64,000 nt of DNA from NCBI GenBank assembly GCA_946414025.1, contig CAMKMX010000011.1, positions 1 to 64,000 of the forward strand, read 5' to 3'. The DNA is from an uncultured Fibrobacter sp. (GTDB taxonomy: Bacteria; Fibrobacterota; Fibrobacteria; Fibrobacterales; Fibrobacteraceae). The position numbers were made by a program, and so were the translations under genes. Positions 33,952 to 41,532 of the stretch are shown here, one piece after another. Below the pieces are notes generated by a model. That model saw nothing but the letters and a program-made list of their open reading frames with translations. It made no database searches and was not told the origin of the DNA. Numbering within the stretch: the stretch's first letter is position 1; every line of letters starts with the position of its first letter.

Positions 33952-35661
33952 ATGAGCCGTAACAAGATTTTTTGCGAAGAAAGATTCAAGACCCTGCTGG
34001 GAGCCTCCACCGTAGGCATGATCATTCCCATCGTGGTCATTCTTTCCAATGCGGCCATTGTCGGAAACGTGCTTGACGAAAGGGCCCTGTCGGCCTGGAA
34101 CGTCTTTACCCCCCTGCTCAACTTCTTTATCGGGATTGCCGATATCGTAAGTATCGGCACCTGCTATGTCTATACCTACAAGATAGGCGAAACGGACAAG
34201 CTGGGAGCGGACAAGGTCTTTGGGCAAAGCCTCCTGGTTTCAATCGTGCTTTCAGCCATTACCTACTTCGCTTCCGGGGCCTGTTTCGAAATCTACCTGA
34301 ACTACCTTAACCTAAGTCCAGAAATCACCCAGTACACACAGGACTGTTTCTGCTACTACCGGTACGTGCTGATGCTCTACCCCGTCTATTTTTTGCTTTC
34401 GGACATGGTGATCATGGACGGGGACGCGGCTTGCAGTTACCTTTCAAATGTGCTTCTGCTCGTCGGGGGCATTACCGTTTCCGTCGTGGCATGCACGAAC
34501 ATGGGAATCTCCGGCATCGGCGTCGGGGCCTTGGTCGGCACCCTAGGGGCCATACTTGCCCTGTGCCTTCATTTCTTCCGTAAGTCCAACTCCCTCAGGC
34601 CCAGATTCCATTTCAGTTTCAAGCTCTTCGCCGTCACCCTGAAATACAGCATCGTCGATGCAAGCCTCTACCTGCTTGTGGGGCTACAGATTTTTATCCT
34701 GAACAAGTATGTCATCTTCAACTATGGCGAATTCAACCTGCCTGTATTGACGCTCGTGACAAGCGTTATCCAGCTGACCATCATCTTTGACGGCATCGGC
34801 CAGGCAATGACGCCCCTTGCCAATGTTTACCATGGCGAAAAAAATCCAGAAGGCGTGCGGAAGGTCATGAAAATTTCCATAAAGGCCGCTCTGGCAGAAG
34901 GGCTGATCTTCACCCTGATTCTTGCCATTTTCGCCCCCATGATTCCCAGCGCCTTCAATATCGAATCTCCCCTATTGCAGGAACTTTCCACCAAGGCCCT
35001 CTGGACGGTCTGCCCCACCTTGTGCTGCACCGCCCTACTTTTCCTTTTCACCTCCTATTTCTTGGTGAGGCAGTCCATCGGCCACAGCCTTACCATCTGC
35101 GTTCTCAAGGATTTGCTCATGCCTGTCCTATGCGTGTTCGCCTTCGGGGCTATGCTTGGCTTTTCGGGCGTGTGGGTGGGGCTTTCCCTGGCACCGCTCC
35201 TTACCCTCGTTATAGGCTCCCTACTGTCACTGCTACGCTTCAAAGGAAAGAAATTTCCTTTGTTCCTGGATGAATCCGAAAAGCACCATTATTCCTTTGA
35301 CTTCGTGGTCACCACTGAGAATACCATGAGCATTCAACAGAAAGTCCGGGAAATCCTGACCCAGGAAGGCGTTTCAAGCAAGAACATCACCAAGGCCCTG
35401 CTGATCATCGAAGAGATTTACATGTTCCTGATAGACTACAATGCGCCCAAGGTTCTCTTGTCCGAACTCACCATAGTCGTGGGCAAGCACGTGCAGATGA
35501 TTTTCAGGGACGACGGAAAGATTTTCGACATCACGAGCGAAATAAGCGCCACCTCTTCTTTCCGGGGGTTTGTCCTGAAAAACATCATGATAAACCAGGA
35601 AGACAAGAAAAACATAACCACCACGAGCTACAACCGGAATTTTATTATATTACCCTTGTAA
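33952..35661 (+). CDS. MATE-family transporter fused to an RsbW-like ATPase domain
   Basis: 569 residues. The first 435 or so form about twelve membrane helices of the MATE/MOP exporter type (GMIIPIVVILSNAAIVGNV near the start, a second homologous half from about 225). The last 125 residues are soluble and look like a GHKL histidine-kinase-like ATPase of the RsbW/anti-sigma type. An N-box-like helix LLIIEEIYMFLIDYN lies at about 483-497 and a G1-like FRDDGKIFD at about 518-526. The canonical N-box Asn is not clear, so ATP binding is unproven. The next gene is a SpoIIE-type phosphatase 22 bases on, the usual partner of RsbW domains, so the exporter may be gated by partner switching. The ATG has no clear ribosome site. 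Confidence 0.8.
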   Translation: MSRNKIFCEERFKTLLGASTVGMIIPIVVILSNAAIVGNVLDERALSAWNVFTPLLNFFIGIADIVSIGTCYVYTYKIGETDKLGADKVFGQSLLVSIVLSAITYFASGACFEIYLNYLNLSPEITQYTQDCFCYYRYVLMLYPVYFLLSDMVIMDGDAACSYLSNVLLLVGGITVSVVACTNMGISGIGVGALVGTLGAILALCLHFFRKSNSLRPRFHFSFKLFAVTLKYSIVDASLYLLVGLQIFILNKYVIFNYGEFNLPVLTLVTSVIQLTIIFDGIGQAMTPLANVYHGEKNPEGVRKVMKISIKAALAEGLIFTLILAIFAPMIPSAFNIESPLLQELSTKALWTVCPTLCCTALLFLFTSYFLVRQSIGHSLTICVLKDLLMPVLCVFAFGAMLGFSGVWVGLSLAPLLTLVIGSLLSLLRFKGKKFPLFLDESEKHHYSFDFVVTTENTMSIQQKVREILTQEGVSSKNITKALLIIEEIYMFLIDYNAPKVLLSELTIVVGKHVQMIFRDDGKIFDITSEISATSSFRGFVLKNIMINQEDKKNITTTSYNRNFIILPL

Positions 35662-35683
35662 ATGGCAAGATTATGGACTTGGT

Positions 35684-37135
35684 ATGGCCCACAAAAAAAT
35701 AAAATTCAGTGAATCCACCCAGGCGTTGTTCGAAGAAAACGAATGGAAGGCCAACAACCTCATTGCAGGTTCTTTCGGCATCTTGGCGTTTATCTACCTC
35801 GTCATCGCCATCTGCTCCATTACCGGCGTCTTCGATGTTCCCGCCACGTGGGGGATTTTCTTCTTTGGGCTACAGACCGCCTTGTTTATCGCCATGATGT
35901 TTGCCATCAGGCGCCTGAACCAAAAAAAGTTTACCAAGTACGTGGGCCTCGTGGCTCTACTTTTGGCCATCAGCCTCTACACGGTCATCTACTCCTACGG
36001 CGTGGAGCTCCTGTTTGCCATTCCCATTGTACTGAGCTGCCGCTACTACCTGAAAAAAGTGACCCTGAACGTATCGATAGTGACAACTATCGCCTATATC
36101 GTTTCTAAGTTTCTGTCTTCTATTTATGGACTTCCGGACATCAACATGGTCTCCTTTGTTCCGGGAACCATCATTACCATCACCAGCACCATGGACGCGG
36201 CCATTGCCGACGCCATCAGCCAGCTGCAAGGGGAAGCCCTGCACCAGTTCCTGGTGGACTACAACATCAACAACTTCTTCTACTGTATCGACAGCAACTT
36301 GGTGTTCCTCTTGGCCATCATCTATGTCTGCTACAACACTACAAAGCGGATGCAGACCATGGTGCTTATCCAGGCGGACATTTCCAGCAAGAAGGCCGCC
36401 GTGGAATCGGAACTGAAGATGGGGAACTCTATCCAGATAAGCATGCTCCCCCACAATTTCCCCTCATCGGAATCCGTAGAAATCTTTGCTACCATGGACC
36501 CTGCTAAAGAGGTGGGCGGTGACTTTTACGACTTCTTCTTTATCGACAAGACCCATGTGGGTATCGTCGTGGCCGACGTTTCGGGCAAGGGAGTTCCTGC
36601 GGCCCTCTTCATGGTGATTACCAAGACCCTCATCAAGGACCAGGCCAAGCTGGGACTTTCTCCCGAAAAGGTGTTCACCAAGGTGAACCACTCCCTGAGC
36701 AAGAGCGACGACGAGGGAATGTTCGTGACAGCATGGTTCGGTGTCTTGGACATGGAAACGGGAGTCTTGAGTTATTCCAACGCAGGGCACAACCCGCCCC
36801 TGATTTGTATCGGAGGCAAGGATTTCCAGTTCCTGCGTTCTCCCAAACGCAAGTTGCCGCTGGCTGCTATGGATAAAGTCGAATACTACCAGGAAAGTAT
36901 CACCCTCTCGGCAGGCGACAGCATTTTCCTCTATACCGATGGCGTTACCGAGGCCTGTCACCAGAAGGATTTCTACGGAGAGGCCCGCCTGACGGAATAC
37001 CTGAACAAGAACCGCGACACCGATTTGGAAGGTGTTCTGCACGGGCTCAAGGCGGAGCTGGACGCTTTTGCCGATGGCGAACCGCAATACGATGACATCA
37101 CTATGCTGATGATGAAGTATAAGGGAAGGGGCTAG
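35684..37135 (+). CDS. Membrane-bound PP2C (SpoIIE-type) serine phosphatase
   Basis: 483 residues. Six membrane helices (about 25-215) form an input region without a recognised sensor domain; a short helical linker follows, then a PP2C/SpoIIE domain (about 245-480). Metal-binding and family motifs are present: AKEVGGDFYDFF, VVADVSGKGVPAALFM, SNAGHNPPL, LYTDGVTEA and YDDITMLMM. Phosphatases of this kind dephosphorylate STAS anti-anti-sigma proteins phosphorylated by RsbW-type kinases. The fused RsbW-like domain in the preceding gene supplies the expected opponent. No STAS-domain gene is in the window. Co-transcribed with the transporter. Confidence 0.9.
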   Translation: MAHKKIKFSESTQALFEENEWKANNLIAGSFGILAFIYLVIAICSITGVFDVPATWGIFFFGLQTALFIAMMFAIRRLNQKKFTKYVGLVALLLAISLYTVIYSYGVELLFAIPIVLSCRYYLKKVTLNVSIVTTIAYIVSKFLSSIYGLPDINMVSFVPGTIITITSTMDAAIADAISQLQGEALHQFLVDYNINNFFYCIDSNLVFLLAIIYVCYNTTKRMQTMVLIQADISSKKAAVESELKMGNSIQISMLPHNFPSSESVEIFATMDPAKEVGGDFYDFFFIDKTHVGIVVADVSGKGVPAALFMVITKTLIKDQAKLGLSPEKVFTKVNHSLSKSDDEGMFVTAWFGVLDMETGVLSYSNAGHNPPLICIGGKDFQFLRSPKRKLPLAAMDKVEYYQESITLSAGDSIFLYTDGVTEACHQKDFYGEARLTEYLNKNRDTDLEGVLHGLKAELDAFADGEPQYDDITMLMMKYKGRG

Positions 37136-37219
37136 GGCCTAGGATTTAGGGACTAGTAATGAGTTGTGAGTTGTGAGGCGTGATGGTTACAAGAGGTTCG
37201 AGGCACGAGGTTCGAGCAT

Positions 37220-37248
37220 TGTCATCCCCGACTTGGTCGGGGATCCGC
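37220..37248. repeat. Dispersed palindromic repeat, GTCATCCCCGAC...GTCGGGGATCC type
   Basis: Perfect nine-base arms (37224-37232 and 37236-37244) around TTG. It stands in the 178-base gap between the phosphatase and the NSS transporter, which otherwise holds only low-information sequence with repeated GAGGTTCGAGG and GAGTTGTGAG words. Confidence 0.75.
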
Positions 37249-37313
37249 TTGAGGAAACAAGAGTTAAGTTTTAGTTTGTAGAATTAATAATTAGGGAACT
37301 AGGATAGTCAAAA

Positions 37314-38975
37314 ATGTCAAACAAGAGAGAAAACTGGGGTTCCAAGCTGGGAGTAATCCTCGCCGTGGCAGGTTCTGCCGTCGGACTCGGCAACTTTTTA
37401 CGCTTTCCCGTGCAGGCGGCCACCAATGGCGGCGGTGCCTTCATCATCCCCTACCTTATCGCCTTCTTGCTTTTGGGCATTCCTCTTTCATGGATGGAAT
37501 GGACCCTTGGCCGTGCGGCAGGACTCCACCATCACGGTACAGCACCGGGTGGATTCCACTACATTCTCGGTAAAAAGCCCTGGGCAAAGCACCTGGGCTC
37601 CTTGGGACTTTTACCCCCGCTATTCATCAGTTTCTACTATGTCTTTATCCAGTCCTGGATTCTGGCCTTCACCTACTACTCCGCCACCGGCAAATTGATG
37701 GAAGTGGTGGCTGGCGGCTACGAACCCATGAAGGAATTCTTCGGCAACTACATCATGCTGAACACCAAGGTAGGCCCCATTCCTGCCGCCATCCTGTTCT
37801 TCTTGATTACCTTCGCCTGCAACATGGGGCTTTTGTCCTTCGGCGTACGCAAAGGTATCGAGCGGGTAAACAAGGTCACCATGCCCATCCTCCTCATCAT
37901 GGGCATTATCCTGGTGGTACGCGTACTTACCGTAAGCGATATCGGCAAGGGCCTTGCCTTCGTGTGGAACCCGAACTTCTCTGAAATGCTCAACCCCGCC
38001 GTGTGGCTTGCGGCGTCGGGCCAGGTGTTCTTCACCATGAGCCTTGGCATGGGTATCGTGTTCTGCTATGCCAGTTACCTGAAACCCAAGGAAGACCTAG
38101 TGCTTTCGTCCCTGACCGCCGGCGCTACCAACGGCTTTGCCGAAATTATCTTGGGCGGCACCATCGTGATTCCTATGGCGGTGCTCATCGCCGGCAACAA
38201 CATCGAGGAATGCGCCAAGCTGGGCACCTTCGGTCTCGGATTCCAGACCATGCCCTTCGTGTTCGGGCAGCTTCCCTTTGGCGGATTTTTCCAGACCCTC
38301 TGGTTTGCCATGCTCTTTATCGCAGGCGTCACCAGCGCCATTTCCATCATTCAGCCCCTGATCAGCTTCTGCGAAGACGACCTGAAGTTCCACCGCAAAA
38401 AGGCCATCGCCGCCACTGGTACCGTGACCTTCCTGGGTAGCCTGGTGGGCATCTTCGGCCTTGCCGCCGGTGCCGTCGATGAACTGGACTTCTGGGGCGG
38501 TAGTTTCTTGCTGGTGGTGCTCGGCACCATCCAGGCGTTCATTTTTGCCTTTGTGCTGGGTCGCCGCAAGTCCGAGACCATCGGCGAAGACGGCAAACCC
38601 GAAAACGAAGCCTTTGCCCTGATGAACGACGGCGCGGCCCTAAAGCTCCCCCGCTTTTTCCGCCCTATCATCATGTACGTGTGCCCGATTTACCTTGCCA
38701 TCGTGCTTGTGGCATGGATGATCCACGACGGCATGGGCGTGTTGCTGTTGAGCAATGTGGCCGCCGATGCACGAGTTACCTTCCTTGGTCACGAATTCTC
38801 CCAGATTGGCTTTACCTGGGGCGTGCGCGGATTCCTGCTTGCGCTGGTAATCCTTTTGAACATTGCCATCTACTTTGCCTGGAGGCAGGGTGGTACAGCA
38901 AGACTCACCACCATCTTGCATAAACAGACCAAGTCTGTGGGCCGAGCCGGCGAACACGACGAAGAGGAGGCATAA
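37314..38975 (+). CDS. Sodium-dependent transporter, NSS (neurotransmitter:sodium symporter) family
   Basis: Inner-membrane Na+-coupled importer of an amino acid or related solute. The 553-residue protein begins with the family signature WGSKLGVILAVAGSAVGLGNFLRFP, whose unwound helix 1 binds sodium and substrate, and has about twelve further helices. The loop GGGAFIIPYL and the later FFTMSLGMGIVFCYASY are also typical. GAGGAGG near its end serves as ribosome site for a 33-residue partner that starts two bases after its stop. It resembles the MetP/MetS arrangement, so a methionine/alanine-type substrate is possible, but the substrate cannot be read from sequence. Confidence 0.92.
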   Translation: MSNKRENWGSKLGVILAVAGSAVGLGNFLRFPVQAATNGGGAFIIPYLIAFLLLGIPLSWMEWTLGRAAGLHHHGTAPGGFHYILGKKPWAKHLGSLGLLPPLFISFYYVFIQSWILAFTYYSATGKLMEVVAGGYEPMKEFFGNYIMLNTKVGPIPAAILFFLITFACNMGLLSFGVRKGIERVNKVTMPILLIMGIILVVRVLTVSDIGKGLAFVWNPNFSEMLNPAVWLAASGQVFFTMSLGMGIVFCYASYLKPKEDLVLSSLTAGATNGFAEIILGGTIVIPMAVLIAGNNIEECAKLGTFGLGFQTMPFVFGQLPFGGFFQTLWFAMLFIAGVTSAISIIQPLISFCEDDLKFHRKKAIAATGTVTFLGSLVGIFGLAAGAVDELDFWGGSFLLVVLGTIQAFIFAFVLGRRKSETIGEDGKPENEAFALMNDGAALKLPRFFRPIIMYVCPIYLAIVLVAWMIHDGMGVLLLSNVAADARVTFLGHEFSQIGFTWGVRGFLLALVILLNIAIYFAWRQGGTARLTTILHKQTKSVGRAGEHDEEEA

Positions 38976-38977
38976 CC

Positions 38978-39079
38978 ATGGAATTTTCTACAAGCGGACT
39001 AGTTTTTATGGTAACCTCCTGGGCCGCCATCATCGGTCTTTGTATATTTTGTTTCGCAAAGGTCTTTAAGAAGAAGTAA
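38978..39079 (+). CDS. MetS-like small membrane subunit of the NSS transporter
   Basis: A 33-residue protein: short polar start MEFSTSGL, one membrane helix (FMVTSWAAIIGLCIFCF) and the basic end AKVFKKK. It follows the NSS gene by two bases, with GAGGAGG 7 bases before its ATG. Length, single helix and basic tail match the MetS family, which is required for transport by MetP in Corynebacterium. It is too short for most gene callers and likely to be missed. Confidence 0.8.
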   Translation: MEFSTSGLVFMVTSWAAIIGLCIFCFAKVFKKK

Positions 39080-39105
39080 CTGTCGAGAATTTGAAGGAGA
39101 GAACC

Positions 39106-39615
39106 GTGAAGGACATTCAAGAAAAAGTATCTGAACTGGGACTGACCCTACCCCAATGCCCGGCCCCGCTGGCGGCCTACATTCCCGCCACCCGCTATGG
39201 CGATACCATCGTGGTCTCTGGGCAGTTGCCCTCCATCAACGGGGACTTCTCCAACTTCTGCGGCACGGTGCCTACGGACATTTCCGTAGAAAAGGCTACC
39301 GAAGCGGCACAGATTTGCCTAATGAACAACATCGCCGCCGCCATGACGCTCCTGGAAAGTGACGAGACCCTGATGCTGGTGCAGATGCAGGGCTTTGTGC
39401 AGTCCGCACAGGACTTCCACGATCAGCCCGCCGTGCTGAACGGGGCCTCTGAACTGGCCGTGCGCATCTTGGGCGAAAACGGCAAGCATGCCCGTACCGC
39501 CGTGGGCGTTGCCGCCCTACCGAAAAATGCAGCCGTCGAAATCAGCTGCACGTTCCAGGCCATCCGCAAGGCAATCAGCTACAGCGGACGATACCACTGG
39601 ATAGAAAAGAAATAA
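39106..39615 (+). CDS. RidA-family (YjgF/YER057c) protein
   Basis: Likely reactive imine/enamine deaminase or relative that protects PLP enzymes. The 169-residue protein belongs to the longer RidA-like subgroup (LTLPQCPAPLAAYIPATRYGDTIVVSGQLP, GVAALPKNAAVEISCTF). The Arg in KHARTAVGVAALP matches the substrate-carboxylate Arg of RidA. GTG at 39106 is the start because AAGGAGA stands six bases before it; the frame itself is open further upstream. It lies 26 bases after the MetS-like gene and may be co-transcribed with the NSS transporter, consistent with amino acid metabolism. Confidence 0.85.
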   Translation: MKDIQEKVSELGLTLPQCPAPLAAYIPATRYGDTIVVSGQLPSINGDFSNFCGTVPTDISVEKATEAAQICLMNNIAAAMTLLESDETLMLVQMQGFVQSAQDFHDQPAVLNGASELAVRILGENGKHARTAVGVAALPKNAAVEISCTFQAIRKAISYSGRYHWIEKK

Positions 39616-39620
39616 AAGAG

Positions 39621-39645
39621 ATCCCGGTTCGAGGCCGGGATGACG
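39621..39645. repeat. Dispersed palindromic repeat, ATCCCGG...CCGGGATGACG type
   Basis: Seven-base arms (ATCCCGG and CCGGGAT) shortly after the RidA stop. It may serve as terminator. Confidence 0.7.
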
Positions 39646-39659
39646 TTTGAAAAGACTAC

Positions 39660-39800
39660 CATGAGCCTGAGGCGGTTTGTATTAACGAGCCGTCGAGGGC
39701 GAGCTTTGACCACTTGGCAACTAGAATTGCTTTGCAATTCGTTGCCTTAGTGGGCATGGCCACCTTTAGGTGGGAGCCTGGGCCAGCCCTGATTAACAGT
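39660..39800. other. Structured intergenic region with a long hairpin
   Basis: Between the RidA-like gene and ppa. Positions 39710-39753 fold into 18 base pairs in three stacked helices (CCACT/AGTGG, GGCAAC/GTTGCC, GAATTGC/GCAATTC) closed by a TTT loop. A smaller CCACC-TTTA-GGTGG hairpin follows at about 39760-39773. It has no open frame and matches no RNA family I know. It could be a small RNA, a double terminator for the convergent genes, or a decayed repeat. Confidence 0.45.
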
Positions 39801-39823
39801 CCTAATTCTAGACCAGGCGGTAA

Positions 39824-40414
39824 TTATATCAATTCTTCGGGAGGCAGGTGGTCGCCGCTTTCCGGTTCCTGGTAGCAGGTTTCCGGAACCTGGACCTGCA
39901 TCTGGAAGTAGGCCCTGTGGGCCGCAATCACCCGTTCACGGGCGAATTCCGCGTTCTGCCAGTCCCCAATCTGCACATCCTTGCCTTCCAGTTCCTTGTA
40001 GTTCTGGAAAAAGTTCTTGGTGATGCGGAGGAACATCTGGTCCACGTCGGTAATGTCCTTGATGGGACGCGGGTTGAAGACCGGCACTCCCAGAACCTTG
40101 TAGTCCTTCTTGCCGCCGTCGGTCATGTCCAAGGCGCCAATCACGCGGCAAGTACAAACAGAACCCGTCATCATGGAGGCGGGGCTGTAAATCAGCATAT
40201 CCAGGGCGTCGCCGTCATCGGCCTTGGTGCTGGGGATAAATCCGTAGGTGCAAGGATAGCTCATGGAGCTGAGCAGGCAGCGGTCCAGGCGGAACACATG
40301 CAGGCGCTCGTCATATTCGTACTTGAGGTTGGTGTCCTTGCCGATTTCCACCACGCAGTCCACTTCGTAGGGGTACTTGCGTCCGATGGGGAGATCGAGA
40401 TAGTTAATAGCCAT
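39824..40414 (-). CDS. ppa: Inorganic pyrophosphatase, family I
   Basis: Hydrolyses pyrophosphate to drive biosynthetic reactions in the cytoplasm. The 196-residue protein has YGFIPSTKADDGDALDMLI, containing the metal-binding DxDxxD, and KDITDVDQMFLRITKNFFQNYKELEGK near the end. Acidic and basic active-site residues of soluble pyrophosphatases are in place. It is a single gene between convergent and co-directional neighbours. Confidence 0.93.
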   Translation of the reverse strand: MAINYLDLPIGRKYPYEVDCVVEIGKDTNLKYEYDERLHVFRLDRCLLSSMSYPCTYGFIPSTKADDGDALDMLIYSPASMMTGSVCTCRVIGALDMTDGGKKDYKVLGVPVFNPRPIKDITDVDQMFLRITKNFFQNYKELEGKDVQIGDWQNAEFARERVIAAHRAYFQMQVQVPETCYQEPESGDHLPPEELI

Positions 40415-40539
40415 TTATACTCCAAAAGGCCCACCTTGGACCTAATTCATTGCCATTTCCAAAATGTAACGCAAATTTAGCATTTGTACATAAAAAAACA
40501 AGGGGATTTCGGGCTTCAAAAATCGTGATTTGAACGAAA

Positions 40540-41532
40540 CTAGCCCATCTGTACCTTTACTTGCGCCGCCAAGGCTTCGCCCTGGGCGTTGAACCAGTCG
40601 TCGCCTGCCGTGGATGGAATTTCCATTTGAATGCAAGCCTGCAGAAGTCTCCGGGTCGATTCGTGCCAGTAGATGCCCCGCATTTTCAAGACGGCGGAAT
40701 GGCTCGCATCGCCTGCCGGAACAATGTCAGCATGGCTTGCCACCGGGAACTGGCAGCCCGCATTCAGAGCCTTCAAGAAGGACATTTCGGCAAGAGCGAT
40801 ACCGAAGGTTTCGGCGTGATTGACCGATGCCAGTAATTTGGAAAGAGATTGCTTCGGGCTGTCGCCCTCGCAATGACAATTGTCCGACAGAGTCTCTGAT
40901 AAAGTCTCTATGGCGAGGATTCCCTGGCCGGAAGCGGGCAAAACCTGCTCTACGCTGAAGTATTCCGTCACCCGTTCTGCAAGGCCCATTCGCTTGAGAC
41001 CTGCGGCCGCAAGAACCACACCGTCCAATTCCGCAAGCTTTGCAAGGCGGGTCTGGATGTTCCCCCGAATGGGAACGTACTCCAGGTCCGGCCGGAGAGC
41101 CTTCAGCTGGACCACCCGGCGGATACTGCCCGTACCGACGCGGGCTCCTGCAGGCAGGTCCATAAACTTGATTCCTTTTGCACCACCCTTCGAAATGAAA
41201 GCGTCACGAGGGTCTTCCCGCTCCAGCACAGCGGCAAGCTTGAATTCCGGCAGCACCTGGGCGGGCATGTCCTTGAGGCTGTGGACGGCAATGTCCGCAC
41301 GGCCCTCCAAAAGAGCCACTTCCAGTTCCTTGATAAACACGCCCTTTCCGTCAAAGCTTGCAAGGGACTTGTCCAGACGGCGGTCCCCTTCGGTGGTCAT
41401 GGAGACCAGTTCGTAAGTCACGTCTTCACCCAAGGCTTTAGCGCAGGCGACCAGGCGGTCCGCCACCAGGCGGGTCTGGGTCATAGCAAGTTCACTCTTG
41501 CGGGTGGCTATGCGAAGTAATTCTTTCCCCAT
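40540..41532 (-). CDS. hemC: Hydroxymethylbilane synthase (porphobilinogen deaminase)
   Basis: Polymerises four porphobilinogens to hydroxymethylbilane in haem synthesis. The 330 residues include RIATRKSELAMTQT, HSLKDMP, GTGSIRR, GQGILAIE and the dipyrromethane-cofactor Cys in LNAGCQFPVASHA. The ATG overlaps the hemA stop by one base (TGATG). The protein is about 18 residues longer than the E. coli enzyme. Part of the excess is a dispersed palindromic repeat (40848-40874) translated in frame at about residues 219-229, in the loop between GQGILAIE and LLASVNHAET. Confidence 0.95.
   Translation of the reverse strand: MGKELLRIATRKSELAMTQTRLVADRLVACAKALGEDVTYELVSMTTEGDRRLDKSLASFDGKGVFIKELEVALLEGRADIAVHSLKDMPAQVLPEFKLAAVLEREDPRDAFISKGGAKGIKFMDLPAGARVGTGSIRRVVQLKALRPDLEYVPIRGNIQTRLAKLAELDGVVLAAAGLKRMGLAERVTEYFSVEQVLPASGQGILAIETLSETLSDNCHCEGDSPKQSLSKLLASVNHAETFGIALAEMSFLKALNAGCQFPVASHADIVPAGDASHSAVLKMRGIYWHESTRRLLQACIQMEIPSTAGDDWFNAQGEALAAQVKVQMG
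40848..40874. repeat. Palindromic repeat inserted in frame in hemC
   Basis: ATTGC-ttc-GGGC ... GCCC-tc-GCAAT forms a two-part stem; the outer words match the common CATTGCGAGGGCGACAGCCC-type intergenic repeat. Here it is coding sequence. Confidence 0.6.

Noticed and set aside
40875-40884. GACAATTGTC as a fourth copy of the xylan-operator palindrome
   Set aside because: It lacks the central T, so the spacing differs, and it lies inside hemC beside a dispersed repeat.
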